56,769 nucleotides of DNA from Chitinophagaceae bacterium (GCA_020847395.1 JADLCD010000078.1:1-56769); one strand, 5' to 3'; positions 38,483 through 47,153 are shown, counted from the first letter of the stretch. Notes: generated by a model from the letters alone, not told the origin. Numbers and translations: made by a program.

Positions 38483-41319
38483 TGATATATCAAAATACAG
38501 AAACAGGTATACTGTTAGAACAGATTCTTCCAAAAGAACGGATTAAGGCAAGATTGATAGATCTTGTTGCATATGCTTCTGATGCAGGATTTTATTATTT
38601 GCGCCCGCAGGCTGTTGTGCAGCCAGTATCAGAAGAAGAGGTTCAAAAGCTTTTTGCATTTTCTCATCAACATAAAATACCACTTACATTCCGTGCTGCG
38701 GGAACCAGTTTATCAGGGCAATCCATTACAGATGGTATATTGGTTGACCTGAGCCAGCATTGGCGCGGTATGGCTATAGAAAACAAGGGTGCTGAAGTAA
38801 AGGTGCAGCCGGGTATTACCGGTGCAATGGTAAACGCAAAGTTGAAGTCTTTCCGTAAAAAGATAGGCCCCGATCCTTCAAGTATCAACTCTGCCATGAT
38901 GGGTGGAATACTTTCCAACAATTCCAGCGGCATGTGTTGTGGTGTGCATCTCAATTCCTATCACACTACAAAATTTATACGGTTTATATTACCTGCCGGC
39001 AAAATTTTTTCAACGGCAGTTGAATCAGATTATGAACGTTTTGAAAAAGAATGTGCGGATATATTCAATGCTATTTGCGCATACCGGCAACGCATACTCG
39101 AAAATGCTGAGTTGTATAACAGAATCAGGCAAAAATATCTTACTAAAAATACTACGGGCTATAGTTTAAATGCTTTTATTGATTATGAACATCCCCTGGA
39201 TATTTTCGCCCACCTGCTTATTGGCTCCGAAGGAACACTTGGTTTTATAGCTGAAGCAACATTGAAAACTATACCCGATTATCCATTCAAATCAACCGGG
39301 CTGTTGTACTTTCCTGATATATATGCTGCCTGCCAGGCCATTGTGCCTTTAATTAATGCGGATGCGGAAGCTGTGGAATTGATGGACAGGGCATCGCTGA
39401 GATCAATAGAGCATATAAGTGGTGTGCCTGATGTGCTCAAAACTTTATCGCCTGGTGCTGCTGCATTGCTGATAGAGTTCCAGGCCAACTCACAGGAAGA
39501 AGTTGATCAAAAGAAAAATTCATTTTTAGCCACAGCGCATCATTTATCATTGCTGGATATACCACAATTTACGAACGAAAAAAAGGAACAGGCTTTTTTA
39601 TGGAAGCTTCGTAAGGGCATGTTTCCTGCAGTTGGCGCTGTTCGCGCCAGGGGAACAACTGTTATTCTTGAAGATGTAGCTTTCCCGGTAAATAAACTCG
39701 GCGACGCTGTCATAGACCTGCAGCAGCTTTTTAAAAAATATGATTACAATGATGCTATTATTTTCGGGCATGCCAAAGATGGCAATATCCATTTTGTAAT
39801 AACACAAACATTTAATGCAGAAAGTGAAGTGCAGCGGTATGCCCGTTTTATAGAGGAGATGGTTGCGCTTGTTGTTAATAAATATGACGGCACGCTCAAA
39901 GCAGAGCACGGCACCGGTAGAAATATGGCGCCGTTTGTTGAAACGGAGTGGGGGAGTGAGGCATACGAAATAATGAAGGGGCTGAAGGCTGTGGTTGATC
40001 CCCGTAACCTGCTCAACCCCGGAGTGATCATTAATGAGAATAAAAACGGGCATTTGCTGAACCTGAAACCTTTACCGGTAGTGGAGGAAGAAGTGGATAA
40101 ATGCATTGAATGCGGCTATTGCGAACATGTTTGTCCAAGCAGGGATATAACGCTTACGCCCAGGCGAAGAATTGTTGTACGGAGAGAAATGGAGTTGCTG
40201 TATTCAGAAGGAAAAGATGACGAGCTTAAGCAATTGAATGAGCAGTACGGATATGATGGTATAGAAACCTGCGCGGTGGATGGCATGTGTTCATTAGCCT
40301 GCCCGGTAGATATTAATACGGGGGATCTTATTAAACGACTGCGTGCCGAAAGTCATTCCGTTTCCAATGTGAAGAAAGCAGTTTGGGTTGCTAAAAATTT
40401 TTCTTCCGTTATTAATACCATACGTTTCGGATTAAATACAGGTTCATTTATCAATATGCTTTTTGGTGAATCTGCCATGTCGAATCTTACAGGTATATTT
40501 AAAAAAATAGTGCCTGCTTTGCCATTATGGTCTGACCAGTTATCGCCCGCATCTTCAGTAAAAAAATACCAGGAAGATTTAGACAAAGAAAGGCAGGAAC
40601 AAACGGTAATATATTTTCCTACCTGTATTTCGCGGATGATGGGTGGCGCTAAAGATAAGAAGGCTGATATAATGAAAACCTTTTTGAATGTATCAGCAAA
40701 AGCGGGCATAAGCGTTAAAATACCGGCGGATATTCCATCGCTTTGTTGCGGGCAAATGTTTTCTTCAAAAGGATATAAAGACGCATTCAGGTACATGGCT
40801 GATAAAACTATTGATGCATTATGGGAAGAAACTGAAGGAGGAAAATTGCCTGTTGTAATAGATGTTACTTCCTGCACATTAACCTTATTGCAATGCAGGG
40901 CGGCACTGTCTGGCGCACAACAAAATAAATTTGATCAGCTTAATATCATCGATAGTATCGGGTATATTGATCAGTATATTATTCCGTTTGTAAAAATCAG
41001 TGTAAAAAAGAGGGCAATTGTATTGCACCCGGTTTGCTCCGTTTATAAAATGAAAATGGAAGATCGCTTTGAAAAAATTGCAGCGCATTTTGCCGATGAA
41101 GTACATATCCCTGATTATGCAGGTTGCTGTGGCATGGCAGGCGACCGGGGATTTTTGTTTCCTGAACTTACACAGGCTGCCACAAAAATGGAAGCGAAAG
41201 AAGTGCCGCAATGCAATGGTTATTACTCCTCTTCCAAACCCTGTGAAATTGCTATGAGCGAGGCAACGGGTAAAAACTACGAGTCGGTATTATACCTTGT
41301 TGATGAAACTACAATATAG
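38482..41319 (+). CDS. FAD-linked and Fe-S dehydrogenase (D-lactate/D-2-hydroxyacid dehydrogenase-like)
   Basis: The ATG at 38482, sharing a base with the previous stop, is chosen over a TTG 18 bp upstream that would overlap the preceding gene. The 945-residue protein joins a PCMH-type FAD domain (about 45-270; FRAAGTSLSGQSITDGI, then ILSNNSSGMCCGV and GSEGTLGF), an FAD-oxidase C-terminal domain (to about 530), two Cys-rich Fe-S motifs (CIECGYCEHVCP near 540; CAVDGMCSLACP near 595) and a CCG-type domain with CCGQMF near 754 and CCGMAGDRG near 882. This is the layout of large respiratory D-lactate and 2-hydroxyacid dehydrogenases that pass electrons to quinone. Coupling to an exported sugar dehydrogenase is unusual; the real substrate may be a sugar-derived hydroxyacid. 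Confidence 0.92.
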   Translation: MIYQNTETGILLEQILPKERIKARLIDLVAYASDAGFYYLRPQAVVQPVSEEEVQKLFAFSHQHKIPLTFRAAGTSLSGQSITDGILVDLSQHWRGMAIENKGAEVKVQPGITGAMVNAKLKSFRKKIGPDPSSINSAMMGGILSNNSSGMCCGVHLNSYHTTKFIRFILPAGKIFSTAVESDYERFEKECADIFNAICAYRQRILENAELYNRIRQKYLTKNTTGYSLNAFIDYEHPLDIFAHLLIGSEGTLGFIAEATLKTIPDYPFKSTGLLYFPDIYAACQAIVPLINADAEAVELMDRASLRSIEHISGVPDVLKTLSPGAAALLIEFQANSQEEVDQKKNSFLATAHHLSLLDIPQFTNEKKEQAFLWKLRKGMFPAVGAVRARGTTVILEDVAFPVNKLGDAVIDLQQLFKKYDYNDAIIFGHAKDGNIHFVITQTFNAESEVQRYARFIEEMVALVVNKYDGTLKAEHGTGRNMAPFVETEWGSEAYEIMKGLKAVVDPRNLLNPGVIINENKNGHLLNLKPLPVVEEEVDKCIECGYCEHVCPSRDITLTPRRRIVVRREMELLYSEGKDDELKQLNEQYGYDGIETCAVDGMCSLACPVDINTGDLIKRLRAESHSVSNVKKAVWVAKNFSSVINTIRFGLNTGSFINMLFGESAMSNLTGIFKKIVPALPLWSDQLSPASSVKKYQEDLDKERQEQTVIYFPTCISRMMGGAKDKKADIMKTFLNVSAKAGISVKIPADIPSLCCGQMFSSKGYKDAFRYMADKTIDALWEETEGGKLPVVIDVTSCTLTLLQCRAALSGAQQNKFDQLNIIDSIGYIDQYIIPFVKISVKKRAIVLHPVCSVYKMKMEDRFEKIAAHFADEVHIPDYAGCCGMAGDRGFLFPELTQAATKMEAKEVPQCNGYYSSSKPCEIAMSEATGKNYESVLYLVDETTI

Positions 41320-41332
41320 CCTATTGTTTTAA

Positions 41333-41394
41333 CGGGTTAGTACGAAGAATACTTTTAGCATGCGAGGCGGCGGCTATACCGCCTTTAGAACCCG
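41333..41394. repeat. Nested inverted repeat after the FAD/Fe-S gene
   Basis: The outer arms CGGGTT (41333-41338) and AACCCG (41389-41394) enclose GGCGG (41369-41373) and CCGCC (41379-41383) around CTATA. There is no T-run, so a terminator is unlikely; it is more like an extragenic palindrome. Confidence 0.45.
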
Positions 41395-41459
41395 CTACCG
41401 GTTATTGGCTTAACCAACCGTAACATTTGAGCACAACCAGGATTCCCGTTTTTAAAGCG

Positions 41460-41493
41460 TTGGTGGAGGGAATAGTTTTTTGTATTAGGTTTG
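41460..41493 (+). promoter_or_regulatory. Bacteroidota-type promoter for the DUF3347 gene
   Basis: TTG (41460-41462) and an exact TAnnTTTG box (TAGGTTTG, 41486-41493) are 23 bp apart, ending 14 bp before the ATG at 41508. This also supports that ATG over starts further upstream. Confidence 0.5.
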
Positions 41494-41507
41494 CAAAAAA
41501 AATCTTA

Positions 41508-42092
41508 ATGAAAAAACTACTGTATTTTATTCCGGTTTTACTGGTTATGGCTTGCGGTGGAAATAAATCCAGGAACGATAAAGCTGCTGAAACTCCTGTT
41601 GAAGAAAAGAAAGTTTCTGTATTGTCAAACGCATTTAATAGTTCTTTTGAAAAAGTGCTTGCCAGTTATTATTCGTTACGCGATGCATTAGTGGCAGGTG
41701 ATACCACGCAGGCTAATGCAGCCTCTTCTTCTTTGATTGCCGCGGTAGGCGAAGTAAAACTTGATGAGCTGAAAAGTGCAGATACAGCTAATATTATTAT
41801 TCCTACCGCTAAAACATATACAGACGGTATAGCCAGTGAAAGCAAAGGCTTGTTAGGCGAACCGGATATTGAGCAAAAGCGCAAAGCTTTTCAAATGATA
41901 TCAACCGGGTTGTTTGACCTGGTAAGAACAGTAAGATACGACAAGCAGAAAGTATATATGCTGCATTGCCCGATGGCATTTAACAATGCCGGCGCTGACT
42001 GGCTCAGCAATACCACTGAAATAAAAAATCCTTATTTCGGAAGTAAAATGCTTACCTGCGGGAGCGTTGCGGATTCGGTGGTGCTGAAGTAG
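41508..42092 (+). CDS. DUF3347-domain lipoprotein
   Basis: The ATG at 41508 gives a lipoprotein signal, MKKLLYFIPVLLVMACGGNK, with C17 as the lipidated residue. The 194-residue product has a helical DUF3347 region (FEKVLASYYSLRDALVAGDTTQA) and ends with the family's conserved HCPMAFNNAGADWLSNTTEI and NPYFGSKMLTCG. The conserved His, Cys and Met pattern suggests metal, probably copper, binding: the domain is also found on Cu-efflux-type proteins. That link is family knowledge, and no copper gene is adjacent here. It is transcribed singly. Confidence 0.88.
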   Translation: MKKLLYFIPVLLVMACGGNKSRNDKAAETPVEEKKVSVLSNAFNSSFEKVLASYYSLRDALVAGDTTQANAASSSLIAAVGEVKLDELKSADTANIIIPTAKTYTDGIASESKGLLGEPDIEQKRKAFQMISTGLFDLVRTVRYDKQKVYMLHCPMAFNNAGADWLSNTTEIKNPYFGSKMLTCGSVADSVVLK

Positions 42093-42141
42093 GTATTTGC
42101 CCAAGTGCATATACCTGCTGCTGAAGCAGTGTGAACCTATC

Positions 42142-43161
42142 TTAATATGTTTTTACTTCACGTAGCCGTATAAAACCTCCGTTAATATGATCTATTTTCA
42201 TTTCAAAAGTTGCATTAGCGGTATTTTCGGCAATAAGGCTTCCTATTATTCCGAAAAATACACCGGCAGCTATCATATCTCCTGTTGATGCCGCAACCTT
42301 TGCTTTGCCGGGAAATAAAAAATCGTTGCTATATTTTTCGGCAGGATAATAACCATAATCAGTGGCTATAAATATTTTCCCATTGTATATGACGGCATAA
42401 ATATCTTTCGATTTTATTTTTTTTATTTTGCCTTCTGCATCTTTTACTTTTACACCCGAAACAGTATCTCGCTTTAACATAACATCCATATTTGTATAGT
42501 CCGGTAGCTGATCGGTAAAAGATCGATAGGAAGTGTATACTCCATCGGTATATGTATCCATATTGTATACCTTAAGTTTTTTCTTTTCAAGACTATCTAT
42601 ATGTACTATATCCGCATAAGTGTATACGAACTCATCCGAAGCTGGCTTGTTAAGGTTGCCTCCAATAAATTCAGCAAAGAGTTTACTCCCGTCACGGAAC
42701 AATCTTTTCGTAACATCCATTGATTTTATTACCAGTATAGTGTCAATACTATTAATATAGCTGTATCCTTCATGCTGCTTTTCATATAAAGCCGCACGCA
42801 GATAACAATATCCCTTCTCGCTCATAGCGCCGGTAATTTCAGCAAAGCTCAGTTGTCTTAACTGAAAGAGCAATACACCTTTGCCAGATGTGCTATTGTC
42901 TGTTAAAGCGTCCATTAGCTTTTGTAATTGCAAATTGAAAGGCGTTGCAGGAACCACCCTGGCTTTTTTGTTAAAAGCGCCGGTTTGCACAATGCCCATA
43001 TTACTGGTGTCTGAACGCGAATCGATGTATTCAATCGTATTATAAAGGCTATGTGAAATCTTTTGTTCAGGTAGGTTTAATTCAAAATTCTTAACAGCTT
43101 TTTGTGCGATAGCTATATTACAGCATACCAAGCTGTAGAAAAAAATAAACAATCTGATCAT
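42142..43161 (-). CDS. Secreted protein of unknown function
   Basis: This 339-residue frame has a signal peptide (MIRLFIFFYSLVCCNIAIAQ) and a soluble body rich in Lys and Tyr (YAVIYNGKIFIATDYGYYPAEKYSNDFLF). A moderately hydrophobic glycine-containing stretch near the end (GDMIAAGVFFGIIGSLIAENTA) could be a single membrane helix. I recognise no family. The gene stands alone between the DUF3347 gene (convergent) and coaE, and a dispersed repeat lies in front of it. Confidence 0.75.
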   Translation of the reverse strand: MIRLFIFFYSLVCCNIAIAQKAVKNFELNLPEQKISHSLYNTIEYIDSRSDTSNMGIVQTGAFNKKARVVPATPFNLQLQKLMDALTDNSTSGKGVLLFQLRQLSFAEITGAMSEKGYCYLRAALYEKQHEGYSYINSIDTILVIKSMDVTKRLFRDGSKLFAEFIGGNLNKPASDEFVYTYADIVHIDSLEKKKLKVYNMDTYTDGVYTSYRSFTDQLPDYTNMDVMLKRDTVSGVKVKDAEGKIKKIKSKDIYAVIYNGKIFIATDYGYYPAEKYSNDFLFPGKAKVAASTGDMIAAGVFFGIIGSLIAENTANATFEMKIDHINGGFIRLREVKTY

Positions 43162-43222
43162 ATAATGTGTTTTTAAAGAAGTTATATCGTGTAAGGTATT
43201 GCAAAAATGGGTTTTTCACCAG

Positions 43223-43265
43223 GGTGTATCCCAAATTTTCGCCTCATATGTAGTTTGCCCTTATG
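43223..43265 (+). repeat. Dispersed 43-bp repeat, copy 2
   Basis: It matches 32050-32092 at 40 of 43 positions in the same orientation. Similarity stops at both ends, and no inverted partner is seen nearby, so it may be a solo end of the element. Confidence 0.75.
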
Positions 43266-43319
43266 TGACGATAAGTGCATGATAATGCTACATCAGTCTT
43301 TTGATGCAATCCAGATTTC

Positions 43320-43931
43320 TCAGGGCTCTGTGATTTTATTACGGCTTTTTGCAATCGTTAATAATTGTTCGTGCAGTGCAAGCACTTGCGGAAGTATTGC
43401 TTTTTGTTCATCGTTATAGATAACAAAATCGCACAATCGCATTTTTATTTCTTCGTTTATCTGGTTGTTCATGCGTTTCAATACTTCGTCTCTGCTGATA
43501 TTATCACGCTGCATGGTTCGCAGTATGCGCAATGACTTTGGTGCATATACGCCGATTACGTAATCAAGATGTTCCTGTGAACCACTTTCAAAAATCAATG
43601 CGGCTTCTTTTATAGTGTAAGGAGATGTTTGCTGCTGCATCCATTTTTCAGCATCCCGTATTGTTGCCGGGTGAACGAGGCTGTTTAATAATGTCAACTG
43701 TTCGTTATTACCAAATACTTTTGACGCAATATATTTTCTGTTAAGCATTCCATCAGCATAAGATTCAGCGCCAAAATGCTTAATGATCTCAGCTTTGAGT
43801 ATCTCATCATTATTCATAATGGTTTTGGCCGCCGCGTCAGCATAATACACAGCTATATCCAGCACTTCAAATATGTGGGCAATAAGGCTTTTTCCTGAGC
43901 CGATTCCGCCTGTTAAACCTACTTTAAGCAA
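43320..43931 (-). CDS. coaE: Dephospho-CoA kinase
   Basis: The 203-residue enzyme has the P-loop GLTGGIGSGKS (5-15), the YYADAAAKTIM region and HPATIRDAEKWM, all typical of CoaE. It phosphorylates dephospho-CoA, the last step of CoA synthesis, in the cytoplasm. It is the final gene of the minus-strand run from nusB, an order common in Bacteroidota. The gap of 42 bp to the small membrane protein gene upstream suggests a shared transcript, although a hairpin lies between that gene and yajC. Confidence 0.95.
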   Translation of the reverse strand: MLKVGLTGGIGSGKSLIAHIFEVLDIAVYYADAAAKTIMNNDEILKAEIIKHFGAESYADGMLNRKYIASKVFGNNEQLTLLNSLVHPATIRDAEKWMQQQTSPYTIKEAALIFESGSQEHLDYVIGVYAPKSLRILRTMQRDNISRDEVLKRMNNQINEEIKMRLCDFVIYNDEQKAILPQVLALHEQLLTIAKSRNKITEP

Positions 43932-43973
43932 GGGCTAAATTTTGTATAAACTTATAGAAAATAACGTAGTGTC

Positions 43974-44276
43974 TCAGTTTGAATTTTTGGTGTTCTTTAG
44001 GCGCTCTCCTTCCCGATAGTACTGCCAAAAAAGTAGTCCGGATAAAACAAAGCCCAGTAAACTATGCCTGTTAAAATAAGCCCATATGCCGGCGATAAAA
44101 ACGATAATTCCAAAAAACAAATACCATGAACGCATATCATAGTGATGAGGTGCAAAGATTTTTTCAATATCCTCTGCTGAATAACCGGCTCGAATTAGCT
44201 CTTGTTTTATTTCCCCCTCTGGAACCCCTCTACTAAGTCTTTTTTTTATTTCCTTTATTTTATCCTCTGTAATCAT
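43974..44276 (-). CDS. Small two-helix membrane protein
   Basis: This 100-residue protein has an N-terminal soluble stretch with a short helical, UBA-like pattern (VPEGEIKQELIRAGYSAEDIEKIF) and two hydrophobic helices (WYLFFGIIVFIAGIWAYF and LLGFVLSGLLFWQYY), ending in a charged tail. It lies between yajC and coaE. I recognise no named family. The N-terminal motif resembles short helical modules in bacterial membrane proteins that start 'G.s.eei...L...G.s...i', but the function is unknown. Confidence 0.75.
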   Translation of the reverse strand: MITEDKIKEIKKRLSRGVPEGEIKQELIRAGYSAEDIEKIFAPHHYDMRSWYLFFGIIVFIAGIWAYFNRHSLLGFVLSGLLFWQYYREGERLKNTKNSN

Positions 44277-44409
44277 TGGATGTCAAATGGAGTGATAGTT
44301 TTGGGTAATTACTTTATGCTCTGAACACTCATCTTTAATGTTGTAAGATAAACGCTTATCCAACTGTTCCTTTCTTTTTATAACTATTCCTTTTCTTTGA
44401 CCAAAATAA

Positions 44410-44445
44410 AAATCCGAAATCCATAGTCTGGATCCCGGATTTTTT
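44410..44445. terminator. Terminator after yajC
   Basis: 14-base arms (44410-44423 and 44429-44442) pair with two G.U wobbles around TAGTC. T-runs lie on both sides, so it can act on the minus strand below yajC. Confidence 0.75.
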
Positions 44446-44461
44446 ATTAACTCGTTAAATC

Positions 44462-44794
44462 CTATTTCTTTTCAGCAGGAGCGCCATTCAATTGCTTGCT
44501 CCATTCCATGCTGATAGCGCTTTTTTCAATTTTGAGGTAGCTGCCGGGGCTTACTTCAAGCTGCAGGGTATTGTCGTCATTTACCTTATCTATTTTGCCA
44601 TGTATACCGGCAATAGTAACTACTTTATCTCCTTTTTGAAGGTTGGTTTGAAAGTTTTTAGCATCTTTAGCTTTTTTTGTTTGCGGGCGGATCATGAAAA
44701 AGTAAAATACCGCGATGATACCAACCAGCATAATCATCTGCATCATCTGGGCATTACCCTGGCCGCTTTGCAATAATGTGAAATAATTTGTCAT
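44462..44794 (-). CDS. yajC: Preprotein translocase subunit YajC
   Basis: The 110-residue protein has one membrane helix (MMQMIMLVGIIAVFYFFMIRP, about 18-38) followed by the family motif RPQTKKAKDAKNFQ and the conserved GDKVVTIAGIHGKIDKV. YajC is an accessory of SecDF at the inner membrane. The gene follows the DUF1573 gene by 30 bp and is closed by a terminator-like hairpin. Confidence 0.95.
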   Translation of the reverse strand: MTNYFTLLQSGQGNAQMMQMIMLVGIIAVFYFFMIRPQTKKAKDAKNFQTNLQKGDKVVTIAGIHGKIDKVNDDNTLQLEVSPGSYLKIEKSAISMEWSKQLNGAPAEKK

Positions 44795-44824
44795 GTTGTT
44801 GTTTTAGAATATATAATACAAAAA

Positions 44825-45280
44825 TTAACTCTTTTTATTTACCACTACCGTAAAAGTAAGTGTATAAGTATCCGGCTGTGTATTAGCAACCACATGAATG
44901 GTTTTGTGGTTGGGTCCTAATTTGTTTGTGCTGTTAAATACACCTTTAATAATACCTTCGCCACCTGGCGCAATAGGTTCTTCCGGTTTTTCTGCTACGG
45001 TGCATCCGCATGAAGGACGAACATCCTTTATAACCAGTGGCCTGGTGCCTGAATTTTTGAAGCGGTAAGCCACTTCAATTTTTTCGCCTTCGGTAATGGT
45101 TCCTTTGTCGAGTGTAGAATCCAACCATTGTATGGTTGTTAAACTTGCCGGGTCAACAGCCGCGGCGGTTGTAGTTGCAGGGTTACCGGTGGTGGTAGTT
45201 GTTGTTTTATTGTCTCCCTGCCTGCAGGCTGCAAAAAATGTTGAAACGATAATTGCTGCCAATATCAATCTGCTTATCAT
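44825..45280 (-). CDS. DUF1573-domain lipoprotein
   Basis: The ATG at 45280 gives MISRLILAAIIVSTFFAAC, a lipoprotein signal; an ATG seven codons upstream only adds a charged stretch. After a Thr-rich linker (KTTTTTTGNPATTTAAA), the DUF1573 domain fills the rest of the 151 residues, with the conserved RPLVIKDVRPSCGCTVAE and APGGEG and an Ig-like fold. The domain is common in Bacteroidota envelope proteins and its role is unknown. It sits between nusB and yajC, a common order in the phylum. Confidence 0.9.
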   Translation of the reverse strand: MISRLILAAIIVSTFFAACRQGDNKTTTTTTGNPATTTAAAVDPASLTTIQWLDSTLDKGTITEGEKIEVAYRFKNSGTRPLVIKDVRPSCGCTVAEKPEEPIAPGGEGIIKGVFNSTNKLGPNHKTIHVVANTQPDTYTLTFTVVVNKKS

Positions 45281-45362
45281 TATTTTGAATTTGGATTGCA
45301 AATGTACAGTTTTATTGCCATGAATGCACGAATGGAATAACAGTTAAATACTGCCTCCTGCA

Positions 45363-46289
45363 CTAAGGTTTTTTATGAGATACCTTATGCAGTTTATCCT
45401 GCGCCAGCAGGTTTTTATGAATATTATCTAAAATGCCATTTACAAAATGCCCGCTTTGCTGTGTACTGTATTCTTTTGCCAGGTCAATATATTCATTAAT
45501 GGTAACCTTGGTAGGGATGGTATCAAAATATAAAAACTCACAAACACCCATTTCCATAAGAATCATATCAAGTACGGCAATTCTTTCCGCATCCCAGTTT
45601 TTTAACCTGGGTTTAATGAGGTCCAGGCAATATTCTTTTTTCTCCAAAACGGTTTGCAGCAGGTCGTTCGCGAATTTTCTTTTTTCCGCCCCAAGCATAT
45701 CCTGGAAATCGGCATTAGCCGGTTTCTGTAAAAAGTTCAGTACAAGCTGGTTCATCATTTCCGCATCGTCATCCCAGTGCAGGAATGTATCATCCATGTG
45801 AGATATAAAATCGTCATTCGCCAGCATTAAATCTGTAAAAATGAATTCCAGTATATTCTTCTCAGATTTTTTATTTCTTTCCTGCAGCGCTATATATTCT
45901 TCATATACGGCTGTTTCCACAAGCTGTAAATATGTCTTGCGAATCAGCTCTTCGTTGTCCCATTGCTGAGGTTTTATTTCAGCTATTGCCCGCTGGTAAG
46001 AACTATCTTCCAGTATTTTCCATACTATTTCATTACCGGCTATTTTAATATTTACGTTCATGTCTTCTTTGCTGGGCAAATGCTTTGAAGAGCGTATGCG
46101 GGAATCGGTTTCCGCATAGCGGGCAACGCTGATAATATGGTGAATAAGATAAACGAAAATCTGGCGGGATTGCTCCAGGTGCTTGTCTAATAACTTATTA
46201 AATTTATTTCCCTGGGCTTGCTCTTCACTGGTTTCAATAGTGTAGAGCGTTTGCATAACTTTTACACGTATGTTTCTTCTGCTGATCAT
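45363..46289 (-). CDS. nusB: Transcription antitermination factor NusB, long form
   Basis: The ATG at 46289 (MISRRNIRVKVMQTLYTIET) is chosen because an upstream in-frame ATG at 46316 would overlap the -7 promoter box. At 308 residues it is about twice the length of E. coli NusB, as usual in Bacteroidota. The C-terminal third is the NusB domain: IAVLDMILMEMGVCEFLYFD, TKVTINEYIDLAKEYS and FVNGILDNIHKNL. It binds boxA RNA with NusE in rRNA antitermination. It heads the operon with DUF1573, yajC, a small membrane protein and coaE. Confidence 0.94.
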   Translation of the reverse strand: MISRRNIRVKVMQTLYTIETSEEQAQGNKFNKLLDKHLEQSRQIFVYLIHHIISVARYAETDSRIRSSKHLPSKEDMNVNIKIAGNEIVWKILEDSSYQRAIAEIKPQQWDNEELIRKTYLQLVETAVYEEYIALQERNKKSEKNILEFIFTDLMLANDDFISHMDDTFLHWDDDAEMMNQLVLNFLQKPANADFQDMLGAEKRKFANDLLQTVLEKKEYCLDLIKPRLKNWDAERIAVLDMILMEMGVCEFLYFDTIPTKVTINEYIDLAKEYSTQQSGHFVNGILDNIHKNLLAQDKLHKVSHKKP

Positions 46290-46313
46290 CTTTAAAGAAC
46301 TATTAAGCGGCGG

Positions 46314-46341
46314 CAAAGGTAATAAATTTTGGTGGAAGCAA
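46314..46341 (-). promoter_or_regulatory. Promoter of the nusB operon
   Basis: On the minus strand, TTG (46339-46341) is 17 bp from TACCTTTG (46314-46321), an exact TAnnTTTG. Transcription would start about 20 bp before the ATG at 46289. Confidence 0.6.
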
Positions 46342-46381
46342 TAAGATATTAAGAGATAAAGAGGTGCAATCTAAATTGTCG

Positions 46382-46438
46382 CTGGCTGGTGAGACACCAG
46401 CCAGGGCGCCTGCCGTGGGCAGTGTTTTCACTGCCCAC
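46382..46438. repeat. Pair of perfect hairpins upstream of nusB
   Basis: Two exact 10-bp stems lie side by side: 46382-46391 with 46395-46404 (3-nt loop) and 46415-46424 with 46429-46438 (TTTT loop). Neither is followed by a T-run. The arrangement resembles paired extragenic palindromes. Confidence 0.7.
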
Positions 46439-46489
46439 ATGAAGCCCAATTGTGTAATTATCCGGTAAAAGTTGAATATCTGGCTTGCA

Positions 46490-47125
46490 CTAATTGTCCT
46501 TTGTATACCTGAATTGTCCGGGCAATAAAGGATGCCTGCCCAATAAATGTGGATTGGAGAATTGTAAAGTAAAATCGGTAAAAAATACTTCGCTTATCCA
46601 TTTTTCAAGTTCAAATACAAAGTTGTTTTGAATTTTATTAAGCGGAACGAAAGTAAAAGGATGGTCAGGAAATAAGGAAGAAATGATTTTTACAGAATCA
46701 ATTTCCTGTTTGGTAAACTGAACAATGCCTTCTGCGTTGGTGAATTTTTTTTGACGACCATTTGCTGTGTATAATGTGCATTCTATGTCTTTTGTATTGA
46801 GTGGGTTATCGTCGGTAAAAGCAAGTGTAACAAAATTATCATTTACCCTGCGTGAAGAAAGTAGTTTGAAATCACGCGCCGGTTTTAAACGGCTGTTGAA
46901 TGTAATTACACTATTATCCAAAGTCCATCTTCCACTGCCTGTGCGGGTAAAATGCCCTTTGGTATAAAAAAACGTAAAAGTATAGTTAGGTTTTAGCGTA
47001 AAGCCGCTGTTTGTTTCTTTTACATCCTGCAGAAAATAAGAACCTGCCGCTTCATTATTTTGTTGAGCATGTATTGCAATGGTAACCAATAAAGCAGGAA
47101 TAAGTATACCGAATCTTCTTTTCAT
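46490..47125 (-). CDS. Secreted protein of unknown function
   Basis: This 211-residue frame has a signal peptide (FGILIPALLVTIAIHAQ). The mature part begins with an extracellular lipocalin-like pattern: GSYFLQDVKETNSGFTLKPNYTFTFFYTKGHFTRTGSGRWTL, with strands alternating up to RYTKDN. The GxGxW-type strand resembles bacterial 'lipocalin-like' secreted proteins, but the match is weak. It stands alone between nusB and the serine hydrolase gene, with a -7 box in front. No function is assigned. Confidence 0.75.
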   Translation of the reverse strand: MKRRFGILIPALLVTIAIHAQQNNEAAGSYFLQDVKETNSGFTLKPNYTFTFFYTKGHFTRTGSGRWTLDNSVITFNSRLKPARDFKLLSSRRVNDNFVTLAFTDDNPLNTKDIECTLYTANGRQKKFTNAEGIVQFTKQEIDSVKIISSLFPDHPFTFVPLNKIQNNFVFELEKWISEVFFTDFTLQFSNPHLLGRHPLLPGQFRYTKDN

Positions 47126-47145
47126 GTGGTAGGTTATTTAGTAGT

Positions 47146-47153
47146 CAAAACTA
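47146..47153 (-). promoter_or_regulatory. -7 promoter box for the 47125 gene
   Basis: On the minus strand, TAGTTTTG fits TAnnTTTG about 20 bp before the ATG. No TTG is seen at normal spacing, so support is weak. Confidence 0.3.
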
